In this document: piece after piece, positions 1 through 5,745 of the stretch
Layout of the letters: the number at the start of each line of letters is the position of its first letter
Numbering within the stretch: position 1 is the first letter of the stretch
Assembly: GCA_017938055.1 (NCBI GenBank)
Contig: JAGBCG010000085.1
Span: forward strand, 1 to 5,745
From: Clostridia bacterium
Lineage (GTDB): Bacteria > Bacillota > Clostridia > Oscillospirales > CAG-382
DNA: 5,745 nt
Direction of reading: 5' to 3'
Program-made: the position numbers and the translations under genes
Notes under the pieces: model-generated
Database searches by the model: none
Told to the model about the DNA's origin: nothing
The model's input: only the letters and a program-made list of their open reading frames with translations

Positions 1-1108
1 CGCAGAAGAAAGACTGCTGCGAGCTATCTTCGGTGAAAAGGCAAGAGAAGTAAGAGATACTTCACTCAGACTTCCCCACGGCGAAAGCGGTATTGTTGTT
101 GATATCAGGGAATTTTCAAGAGAAAACCTTGACGAGCTTCCTCCGGGAGTTAACAAGGTTGTAAGAGTATACATTGCACAGAAGAGAAAAATCTCCGTAG
201 GTGACAAAATGGCGGGCCGTCACGGTAACAAGGGTGTCGTTTCACGTATCCTTCCTCCCGAAGACATGCCCTTCCTCGAAGACGGTACTCCTCTTGATAT
301 CGTGCTTAACCCTCTGGGCGTTCCTTCACGTATGAATATCGGTCAGGTGCTTGAAGTACATCTCGGTATTGCTGCAAAGAAGCTTGGCATGAAGATTATG
401 ACTCCTGTATTTGACGGTGCAAACGAGCAGGACATCGCAGAGTGTCTTGAAAAGGCAGGTATGCGTCCTGACGGAAAGAGTATTCTTTATGACGGACGTA
501 CAGGTGAGCCATTCGATAATCCCGTAACGGTTGGTATCATGTACTACCTCAAGCTGCATCACCTTGTTGATGACAAGATTCATGCACGTTCCACAGGTCC
601 TTATTCTCTTGTAACTCAGCAGCCACTCGGCGGTAAAGCTCAGTTCGGCGGTCAGAGATTCGGAGAAATGGAAGTTTGGGCACTTGAAGCATACGGTGCA
701 GCATACACACTTCAGGAAATCCTTACTGTTAAGTCTGACGACGTTATCGGTCGTGTTAAGGCTTACGAAGCAATCATAAAGGGACAGAATATTCCTACTC
801 CCGGCGTTCCCGAATCCTTCAAGGTTCTTATCCGTGAGCTTCAGTCACTTGCACTTGACGTAAGAGTGCTTGATGACAAGGGCAATGAAATTGTTCTTAA
901 GGACAGCAGTGCGGAAGAGCTTGAAAATGTCAGAAACGTGGTAGTTGATGACATCGGCGAAAGCGTAAATGATGGCAAGGGCTTTGACGGCTTCTACATG
1001 GAAGATGAAAACGGCGATGCCATTGAGGAAGAAGCAGATTCCTATGATGACGACTTCGACAGCGATGCTGATTTCTACAGTGAAAACGATCCCGACAATA
1101 TCGGCTGA
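1..1108 (+). CDS. rpoB: RNA polymerase beta subunit, C-terminal part (5' end outside window)
   Basis: This is the 3' end of the gene for the beta subunit of DNA-dependent RNA polymerase, which with beta' forms the active-site cleft. The first complete codon is at 2, and 368 codons are visible before a tandem TGA TAA stop at 1106-1111. Diagnostic stretches are EERLLRAIFGEKAREVRD at the left edge and GDKMAGRHGNKGVVS (200-244). The lysines of the latter, codons at 206 and 230, match the two beta lysines that contact the initiating nucleotides in the family. LNPLGVPSRMNIGQ follows, then PLGGKAQFGGQRFGEMEVW with AYGAAYTLQE, the C-terminal clamp/beta' docking region. No insertion lies between the EVHLG and YDGRTGE blocks, unlike the proteobacterial protein. 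The last 35 residues (from 1001) are very acidic, 17 Asp/Glu. The rifampicin-resistance region is upstream of the window and cannot be assessed. It is co-transcribed with rpoC, 42 bases downstream. The ATG at 209 is an internal Met, not the start. Identification is essentially certain. Confidence 0.99.
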   Translation, partial: AEERLLRAIFGEKAREVRDTSLRLPHGESGIVVDIREFSRENLDELPPGVNKVVRVYIAQKRKISVGDKMAGRHGNKGVVSRILPPEDMPFLEDGTPLDIVLNPLGVPSRMNIGQVLEVHLGIAAKKLGMKIMTPVFDGANEQDIAECLEKAGMRPDGKSILYDGRTGEPFDNPVTVGIMYYLKLHHLVDDKIHARSTGPYSLVTQQPLGGKAQFGGQRFGEMEVWALEAYGAAYTLQEILTVKSDDVIGRVKAYEAIIKGQNIPTPGVPESFKVLIRELQSLALDVRVLDDKGNEIVLKDSSAEELENVRNVVVDDIGESVNDGKGFDGFYMEDENGDAIEEEADSYDDDFDSDADFYSENDPDNIG

Positions 1109-1130
1109 TAAAGCTCAGAATAACAACGAA

Positions 1131-1136
1131 AAGGAG
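1131..1136 (+). promoter_or_regulatory. Ribosome-binding site of rpoC (AAGGAG, long spacing)
   Basis: AAGGAG is the only good Shine-Dalgarno match in the rpoB-rpoC spacer. It ends 14 bases before the ATG at 1151, longer than the usual 5-9. No ATG, GTG or TTG in the rpoC frame lies closer, and TAA stops at 1109 and 1121 close that frame upstream, so the start at 1151 holds. Confidence 0.75.
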
Positions 1137-1150
1137 CGAAAGAAAAGCTA

Positions 1151-4100
1151 ATGGGAAACGAACGCAACGAATTTGATGCTATAAAAATCGGTCTTGCCTC
1201 CCCTGAAATGATCCGTTCATGGTCACACGGTGAGGTTAAAAAGCCCGAAACAATAAATTACAGAACCTTAAAGCCTGAAAGAGATGGTCTTTTCTGCGAA
1301 AAAATCTTTGGTCCTACAAAGGACTGGGAATGTCATTGCGGAAAATACAAGAGAGTTCGCTATAAGGGCAAGGTCTGCGAAAAATGTCACGTTGAAATTA
1401 CCACAAACAAGGTAAGACGTGAAAGAATGGGACATATTGAGCTTGCTTGTCCCGTATCTCACATCTGGTACTTCAGAGCTATCCCCTCGAGAATGGGACT
1501 TTTACTTGATATCTCTCCCAGAATGTTGGAAAAGGTACTCTATTTTGCAAGCTACATCGTACTTGATCCCGGTGAGGGTACAGGTCTTGAAAAGATGCAG
1601 CTTCTCAGTGAGCAGGAATACCAGAAAGCTAAGGAATATTACGGAAATGACTTCAGAGTAGGCATGGGTGCTGAGGCTATCAAGGAGCTTCTTTCTGAGC
1701 TTGACTGTGAAGCATTGTCTAATCAGCTCAAAACAGAGCTTGATACGGCAGTAGGTCAGAAAAAGGTAAGAATTATCAAAAGACTTGAGGTTGTGGAAGC
1801 CTTCAGACTTTCCGGCAACAAGCCCGAATGGATGGTTCTTGACGTTATCCCCGTAATTCCGCCGGATATACGTCCTATGGTTCAGCTTGATGGTGGCAGA
1901 TTTGCTACAAGTGACCTTAATGACCTTTACAGACGTGTTATCAACAGAAATAACAGACTTAATAAAATGATGGAGCTTCATGCCCCTGAAATCATTATCA
2001 GAAACGAAAAGAGAATGCTTCAGGAAGCAGTTGACGCCCTTATCGACAACGGCAGACGTGGAAGAGCAGTTACAGGTCCGAATAACAGACCTTTAAAATC
2101 TCTGTCTGAAATGCTTCGTGGTAAGCAGGGACGTTTCCGTCAGAATCTTCTCGGTAAGCGTGTTGACTACTCCGGACGTTCCGTTATCGTAGTTGGTCCT
2201 GACCTTAAGATTTACCAGTGCGGTCTTCCTAAGGAAATGGCACTTGAACTGTTCAAGCCCTTTATTATGAAGCGTCTTGTTGAAACAGGCAAGGCTTCCA
2301 ACATCAAGGATGCAAAGAAGAAGGTTGAAAGAGTCAACAACGATGTTTGGGATGCTCTCGAACACGTTATCAAGGACCACCCCGTTCTTCTTAACCGTGC
2401 TCCTACACTTCACAGACTTTCAATTCAGGCATTTGAGCCTGTACTTGTTGAAGGACGTGCAATCAAGCTTCATCCTCTTGTATGTACTGCGTTTAACGCA
2501 GACTTTGACGGTGACCAGATGCCTGTTCACGTACCTCTTTCCGCAGAAGCTCAGGCAGAAGCACGCTTCCTTATGCTCTCTGCAAACAACCTGTTAAAGC
2601 CTGTTAACGGCCGTGCTGTTACAGTTCCTTCGCAGGATATGGTGCTTGGTTCTTACTATCTGACACTTCTCAAGCATGGTGAACCGGGTGATGTAAGAAC
2701 TGAAATTATCGATGGTAAGGAAGTTGAAATTTACAACACTTACAGAAACTTCGATGAAGCTATGATGGCTTATTCCGTAGGCGAGCTTGGTCTTCACTCT
2801 CCCATTAAGGTAAGAGTTGAAAAGCAAATGCCTGACGGAACTGTCAAGAGCGGACTTATCAAAGCAACTCTCGGTCGTCTTATCTTCAACCAGCCTATTC
2901 CTCAGGATCTTCACTTCATTGAGAGAAATGAAGAAAATGAACTTGACCTTGAAATTAACTTCGTGGTTACAAAGGATGAGCTTGGTCAGCTTGTTGACCG
3001 CTGCATCAAGTATCACGGCATTTCAAAGACAGCAGAGCTTCTTGACGAAATCAAGTCTATGGGTTACAAGTACTCAACTAGAGGTTCAATCTCTATCTCC
3101 GTATACGATATGACAGTTCCTCCTCAGAAGAAGGTTATCATCGCAGAGGGTGAAAAGCAGGTTGACGTAATCAGTAAGATGTACAAGCGTGGTCTTCTTT
3201 CCAACGAAGAAAGAAGAGAACGTGTTATAAAGGTATGGGAAGATGCTACAAAGGATGTAACAAACGCACTTCAGGCAAACCTTGACGAATTCAACTCTAT
3301 CAAGATGATGGCGGATTCCGGTGCGAGAGGTTCTATCAAGCAGATAAGACAGCTTGCAGGTATGCGTGGTCTTATGGCGTCTACATCAGGTAAAACAATC
3401 GAACTTCCTATCAAGGCTAACTTCCGTGAAGGCTTGAACATTTTGGAATACTTCATAGCTGCCCGTGGTGCTCGTAAGGGTCTTGCGGATACGGCTCTTA
3501 GAACGGCTGACTCAGGTTACCTTACAAGACGTCTTGTTGACGTATCTCAGGAAGTTATTGTACGTGAAGAAAACTGTCACGACAAGATTGGTCTTTGGGT
3601 TGAAACCATCAAGGACAATAACGAAATTATCGAGCCTTTGGCAGACAGACTGCTTGGCAGATACATTATCGACGATATTGTTGATCCCGCTACAGGCGAA
3701 GTTATTGCAAAGGACGACACAATGCTCACAGAGCATGAGGTTGACAAGATTATTGCTGCAGGCATTGAAAAGGTACATGTACGTACTGCTCTTAACTGTC
3801 ATGCAAAGCTTGGCTGCTGCGTACACTGCTACGGTGCAGACCTTGCAAGCGGAAGTCCTGTTAACATCGGTGAATCCGTTGGTATTATTGCGGCTCAGTC
3901 TATCGGTGAACCCGGTACTCAGCTTACCATGCGTACCTTCCATACAGGTGGTATCGCCGGCGGCGATATTACACAGGGTCTTCCCAGAGTTGAAGAACTC
4001 TTTGAAGCAAGAAGACCTAAGAAGACAAGTGTTGTTGCTGACTTCGATGGTGAAATTACAATCACTGATGACAAGAAAGCAAGACACGTAAAACTTACAA

Positions 4101-4954
4101 GTGCAGCAGGCGACGAGGAAAAGGTTTATCTTATACCTTATGGCACAAGAATGGTTGTACAGACTGGTGACTACGTAACACGCGGTCAGAGCCTTACAGA
4201 AGGTAACATCAGCCCTGCCGATATTCTCAGAATCAACGGTCTTAATGCAGTATACAGCTATATCATCAAGGAAGTACAGCGTGTATACAGACTTCAGGGT
4301 GTTGAGATTAACGACAAGCACATTGAAGTTATTGCCCGTCAGATGACAAGAAAGGTTAAGATTGAGCATCCAGGTTCAACAGACATGCTTATCGGCTCAC
4401 TTGTTGATATTACAGAGTTTGAAACAAAGAACGCTGAAATAGAGGCTCGTCTTAATGCAGGAGAGGTTGGCATTGCACAAGCTACCTGCTCACCGGTACT
4501 GTTTGGTATTACAAAAGCTGCTCTTTCAACAGAATCCTTCCTTTCTGCAGCATCCTTCCAGGAAACCACCAAGGTTCTTACTGAAGCTGCTATCAAGGGT
4601 AAGATTGACCCGCTGGTTGGTCTTAAGGAAAATGTTATTATCGGTAAGCTCATTCCTGCAGGAACAGGTCTTACCATGTACAGAGATGTTGAAGTTACCG
4701 ACACTGAAGGAAACGAGCTTAAGGTTGAGCAGCCTGACACTGAAAACAAGTATTCTGATTTCAGAAGCGGTATTGAAGCTCTCAGAAAAGAAGACGGCTT
4801 GTTCGACGACGAGGATTCAGCTGACGAAGAAGATTTCGTAGATGACTCTGAGGGAGAAGATGCGGATGGCGAAGACATCCCTGAAAATGTTGACGAGCTT
4901 CTCATGAATGCTTTTAGCAAGGCCTTTGAGGCAGAAGACGAAGAAGAAAAGTAA
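1151..4954 (+). CDS. rpoC: RNA polymerase beta' subunit, complete
   Basis: This gene encodes the catalytic beta' subunit of RNA polymerase, 1267 aa, ending in TAA. The N-terminal zinc-binding domain has C61, C63, C76 and C79. The clamp helices start near D255 (LNDLYRRVINRNNRL), and a switch-region block LLGKRVDYSGR runs to R343. The double-psi barrel carries NRAPTLHR (R416) and the active-site NADFDGDQM, with D451, D453 and D455 as the Mg2+ ligands. The bridge helix is around 764-799 (GARKGLADTALRTADSGYL). The second zinc site is C809, C883, C890 and C893. The trigger loop is at 919-934 with M927 and H931, uninterrupted, so the large proteobacterial trigger-loop insertion is absent. Near the end, SFLSAASFQETTKVLTEAA is the conserved C-terminal block. 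All catalytic residues are intact. Roughly the last 55 residues form an acidic linker (1214-1242, 18 of 29 Asp/Glu) followed by a probable amphipathic helix. The tail largely explains why it is longer than the roughly 1200-residue Bacillus protein. M457 is followed by Pro where most bacteria have Ala. The start at 1151 is the first in-frame ATG and matches the family N-terminus (FDAIKIGLASPE). Confidence 0.99.
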   Translation: MGNERNEFDAIKIGLASPEMIRSWSHGEVKKPETINYRTLKPERDGLFCEKIFGPTKDWECHCGKYKRVRYKGKVCEKCHVEITTNKVRRERMGHIELACPVSHIWYFRAIPSRMGLLLDISPRMLEKVLYFASYIVLDPGEGTGLEKMQLLSEQEYQKAKEYYGNDFRVGMGAEAIKELLSELDCEALSNQLKTELDTAVGQKKVRIIKRLEVVEAFRLSGNKPEWMVLDVIPVIPPDIRPMVQLDGGRFATSDLNDLYRRVINRNNRLNKMMELHAPEIIIRNEKRMLQEAVDALIDNGRRGRAVTGPNNRPLKSLSEMLRGKQGRFRQNLLGKRVDYSGRSVIVVGPDLKIYQCGLPKEMALELFKPFIMKRLVETGKASNIKDAKKKVERVNNDVWDALEHVIKDHPVLLNRAPTLHRLSIQAFEPVLVEGRAIKLHPLVCTAFNADFDGDQMPVHVPLSAEAQAEARFLMLSANNLLKPVNGRAVTVPSQDMVLGSYYLTLLKHGEPGDVRTEIIDGKEVEIYNTYRNFDEAMMAYSVGELGLHSPIKVRVEKQMPDGTVKSGLIKATLGRLIFNQPIPQDLHFIERNEENELDLEINFVVTKDELGQLVDRCIKYHGISKTAELLDEIKSMGYKYSTRGSISISVYDMTVPPQKKVIIAEGEKQVDVISKMYKRGLLSNEERRERVIKVWEDATKDVTNALQANLDEFNSIKMMADSGARGSIKQIRQLAGMRGLMASTSGKTIELPIKANFREGLNILEYFIAARGARKGLADTALRTADSGYLTRRLVDVSQEVIVREENCHDKIGLWVETIKDNNEIIEPLADRLLGRYIIDDIVDPATGEVIAKDDTMLTEHEVDKIIAAGIEKVHVRTALNCHAKLGCCVHCYGADLASGSPVNIGESVGIIAAQSIGEPGTQLTMRTFHTGGIAGGDITQGLPRVEELFEARRPKKTSVVADFDGEITITDDKKARHVKLTSAAGDEEKVYLIPYGTRMVVQTGDYVTRGQSLTEGNISPADILRINGLNAVYSYIIKEVQRVYRLQGVEINDKHIEVIARQMTRKVKIEHPGSTDMLIGSLVDITEFETKNAEIEARLNAGEVGIAQATCSPVLFGITKAALSTESFLSAASFQETTKVLTEAAIKGKIDPLVGLKENVIIGKLIPAGTGLTMYRDVEVTDTEGNELKVEQPDTENKYSDFRSGIEALRKEDGLFDDEDSADEEDFVDDSEGEDADGEDIPENVDELLMNAFSKAFEAEDEEEK

Positions 4955-4969
4955 GTTTTATTTACTATA

Positions 4970-5015
4970 CTGTTAATGAGGCTGTAGCAAAACACTTTGT
5001 TACAACTTCTAACAG
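4970..5015 (+). repeat. Long imperfect hairpin in the rpoC 3' UTR
   Basis: Three stem blocks are read directly. The outer stem is CTGTTA (4970-4975) with TAACAG (5010-5015). After an AT bulge comes GAGG (4978-4981) with CTTC (5006-5009), including one G-U pair. After a C/A mismatch comes TGTAGCAAA (4983-4991) with TTTGTTACA (4996-5004), also with one G-U pair, closed by an ACAC loop. That gives 19 pairs in 46 bases. No T-tract follows, so it is not a classical terminator. Possible roles are protecting the mRNA 3' end, pausing, or being a member of an intergenic repeat family. The pairing is visible; the function is unknown. Confidence 0.6.
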
Positions 5016-5022
5016 ACACAAA

Positions 5023-5038
5023 ACGAATAATTATTCGT
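5023..5038. repeat. Perfect 16-base palindrome ACGAATAATTATTCGT
   Basis: ACGAATAA (5023-5030) is followed without a gap by its exact reverse complement TTATTCGT (5031-5038). It abuts the terminator stem. It could be a dimeric protein-binding site, an AT-rich hairpin, or part of the enclosing repeat module. Its position behind a gene and before a terminator makes a classical operator less likely. Nothing in the sequence names a cognate regulator. Confidence 0.6.
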
Positions 5039-5068
5039 AGGGGACGATGACCACATCGTCCCTTTTTT
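5039..5068 (+). terminator. Rho-independent terminator of the rpoBC unit
   Basis: The stem GGGACGATG (5041-5049) pairs perfectly with CATCGTCCC (5054-5062) across an ACCA loop. It can extend by a G-U and an A-U pair (5040-5063, 5039-5064). Six T residues follow directly (5063-5068). This is a textbook strong intrinsic terminator, 84 bases after the rpoC stop codon. There is no T-tract at the proper distance on the other strand, so it should work only for + strand transcription. It separates rpoBC from the following gene. Confidence 0.93.
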
Positions 5069-5156
5069 GTGCAATTTGCAAATTTTGATACAACTGCTAC
5101 TTTTTTGCCATTTTTGTTTTGTGCGAGTGATTGTTTTTCATTGTGCCCTTTAAATA

Positions 5157-5187
5157 TTCATAAACTTGAGTTAAGATAGTATATGAT
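5157..5187 (+). promoter_or_regulatory. Candidate promoter for pgeF (weak)
   Basis: TATGAT (5182-5187) matches the -10 consensus at five of six positions. The best upstream partner is TTCATA (5157-5162), a poor -35 with a 19-base spacer. TTGAGT (5166-5171) is a better -35 but is only 10 bases from this -10; its partner could instead be TATAAG (5191-5196) at 19 bases, which would place transcription start almost at the start codon. The assignment is tentative. Confidence 0.25.
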
Positions 5188-5193
5188 GGTTAT

Positions 5194-5200
5194 AAGGGGG
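5194..5200 (+). promoter_or_regulatory. Ribosome-binding site deciding the GTG start of pgeF
   Basis: AAGGGGG pairs with the 16S rRNA tail with one G-U wobble and ends 7 bases before the GTG at 5208. An in-frame TAA at 5193-5195 overlaps it, so translation cannot begin further upstream. The nearby ATG at 5221 is in another frame. Together these fix GTG 5208 as the start. Confidence 0.8.
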
Positions 5201-5207
5201 ATTTTGT

Positions 5208-5745
5208 GTGTTCATAAGAAATGAAAAAAGCTCACTTGCTTTTTATACAAGCTCACTTTTGACATATTACGGCTTTGTTCACGGATTTTTTACCCGCAAT
5301 GGCGGAGTGAGTGAGGGAGATTTCTCCTGTCTTAATATCAGCACATCACGAAAAGATAAAAACGGAAATTTTGATAATCCCGATAACGTGTTTGAAAATT
5401 ATAAAAGAGCTGTGGGCGTTCTTGGAACAACGGTGCAAAGAACGGTCGGTACAACACAGGTTCACGGCAACATAATCATGAATGTATCCGATGATATGGC
5501 TTGTCGTGGGATAAACCCCTCTCTTTTGCCTCTTGACGATTGCGACGGGCTTATTATAGATGAAAGCTCTTGCAATATTGATGCTGTTGTTGTAAAAACG
5601 GCAGATTGTGTTCCGGTGTTGCTTGCGGACAAGCAAAGCGGAAATGTTGCGGCAGTGCATGCGGGATGGCGTGGGACAGTAAGTGATATTGTGACAAAAG
5701 CTGCAGAAAAAATGGGCTGTAATCCGAAAAACTTGCTGTGTGCCA
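5208..5745 (+). CDS. pgeF: PgeF/YlmD-like peptidoglycan editing factor, laccase-domain (DUF152) family, N-terminal part
   Basis: 179 codons are visible before the right edge cuts the gene; family members are usually about 240-280 aa, so perhaps a third is missing. The protein has no signal peptide or membrane segment and is probably cytoplasmic. Family motifs appear in order: HGFFTRNGGVSEG (25-37), the SCLN block with DNPDNVFENYKR, TQVHG (H86), CDGLI (112-116), TADCVPVLLAD (C134) and AAVHAGWRGT (H151). H86, C134 and H151 match the conserved His-Cys-His metal site of the YfiH/YlmD/LACC1 family, so the visible active site is intact. Escherichia coli PgeF keeps wrong amino acids out of peptidoglycan stem peptides; relatives including YlmD and human LACC1/FAMIN have purine-nucleoside phosphorylase and adenosine deaminase-type activities. 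Which applies here cannot be told from sequence. The frame is open only after the TAA at 5193, and GTG at 5208 is the sole well-placed start. Lysine is almost always AAA, whereas rpoC favours AAG, which fits lower expression. It lies behind the rpoBC terminator and is probably transcribed independently. Confidence 0.92.
   Translation, partial: MFIRNEKSSLAFYTSSLLTYYGFVHGFFTRNGGVSEGDFSCLNISTSRKDKNGNFDNPDNVFENYKRAVGVLGTTVQRTVGTTQVHGNIIMNVSDDMACRGINPSLLPLDDCDGLIIDESSCNIDAVVVKTADCVPVLLADKQSGNVAAVHAGWRGTVSDIVTKAAEKMGCNPKNLLCA

Larger units (their letters stand above)
5017..5071 (+). repeat. Inverted-repeat-bounded module enclosing palindrome and terminator
   Basis: CACAAAA at 5017-5023 is the exact reverse complement of TTTTGTG at 5065-5071. 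The two arms enclose the 16-base palindrome and the terminator hairpin, so the RNA or single-stranded DNA could fold as a three-way junction. The right arm overlaps the terminator T-tract. Palindromic units with short terminal inverted repeats are typical of REP- or MITE-like intergenic elements, but a single copy cannot prove that. Confidence 0.45.
5069..5207 (+). other. T-rich intergenic region between rpoBC terminator and pgeF
   Basis: No credible gene is seen here. It contains a 12-base palindrome AATTTGCAAATT (5073-5084), T-runs at 5101-5120 and 5131-5138, and a weak promoter-like zone near its right end. Because the terminator before it is strong, the promoter of the downstream gene should lie inside this stretch. 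Confidence 0.6.

Noticed and set aside
209..1108. ATG at 209 as a gene start
   Set aside because: The same frame is open to the left edge and encodes RpoB sequence there; 209 is the Met inside GDKMAGRHGNKG.
1109..1150. A promoter or terminator between rpoB and rpoC
   Set aside because: The 42-base spacer has no stable inverted repeat with T-tract and no -35/-10 pair; it looks like a plain translational junction.
1502..1981. 159-codon open frame on the - strand in the 5' third of rpoC
   Set aside because: Antisense shadow of conserved rpoC sequence with no recognisable domain.
3465..4091. 208-codon + strand frame overlapping rpoC
   Set aside because: Same-strand out-of-frame reading, Leu/Val-rich because of CTT/GTT codons in rpoC. 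No independent start signals.
3512..4369. 285-codon open frame on the - strand inside rpoC
   Set aside because: It lies antisense to the most conserved part of rpoC (bridge helix, trigger loop) and has a Cys/Asn/Val-rich composition expected from complementing that coding sequence. No family motif and no ribosome-binding site logic; a shadow frame.
4339..5019. 226-codon Ser-rich open frame on the - strand over the rpoC 3' end
   Set aside because: The Ser runs are the antisense reading of GAA/GAC/GAT codons of the beta' acidic tail, so it is a composition artefact and not a Ser-rich surface protein.
5073..5084. Palindrome AATTTGCAAATT as an operator
   Set aside because: Twelve AT-rich bases of symmetry are not rare in such a T-rich spacer, and it lies over 120 bases from the pgeF start with no promoter nearby. 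Only mentioned within the intergenic entry.
5221..5250. ATG at 5221 as the start of the gene after rpoC
   Set aside because: It is in a different frame from the PgeF motifs and is further than ideal from the AAGGGGG site, whereas GTG at 5208 is in frame and 7 bases away.
5346..5660. 104-codon open frame on the - strand over pgeF
   Set aside because: Antisense to a clearly recognised pgeF reading frame with intact family motifs; no motif of its own.

Overview
The window is an ordinary core-genome segment of a low-to-moderate GC Gram-positive anaerobe. The RNA polymerase sequences read as class Clostridia, most like the Ruminococcus/Oscillospiraceae group. This assignment rests on three things: the wording of the RpoB and RpoC motifs, the absence of the large lineage-specific insertions of proteobacterial polymerase, and acidic C-terminal tails. 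It is recognition by eye, not the result of a search.

Layout, all on the + strand: (1) from the left edge to 1108, the 3' third of rpoB (beta subunit); (2) a 42-base spacer with an AAGGAG ribosome-binding site; (3) 1151-4954, a complete rpoC (beta' subunit, 1267 aa); (4) 4955-5071, a strikingly structured 3' untranslated region with a long imperfect hairpin (4970-5015), a perfect 16-base palindrome (5023-5038) and a strong intrinsic terminator (5039-5068), the last two also bracketed by a 7-base inverted repeat; (5) 5069-5207, a T-rich intergenic stretch that should carry the promoter of the next gene; (6) 5208 to the right edge, the 5' two thirds of a pgeF/ylmD-like gene (YfiH/DUF152, 'multicopper polyphenol oxidase/laccase' family) with a GTG start and a good ribosome-binding site.

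rpoB and rpoC form one transcription unit making the two large, active-site-forming subunits of RNA polymerase. The unit ends directly after rpoC. The str-operon genes (rpsL, rpsG, fusA, tuf) that follow rpoC in many Firmicutes are not here, and an unrelated peptidoglycan/purine-related gene comes next under its own signals.

I found no new multi-gene system. The points most worth a second look are the folded module behind rpoC, which may belong to a dispersed intergenic repeat family, the paired acidic tails on both subunits, a neutral residue at the beta' position linked to fidaxomicin sensitivity, and the synteny break after rpoC.
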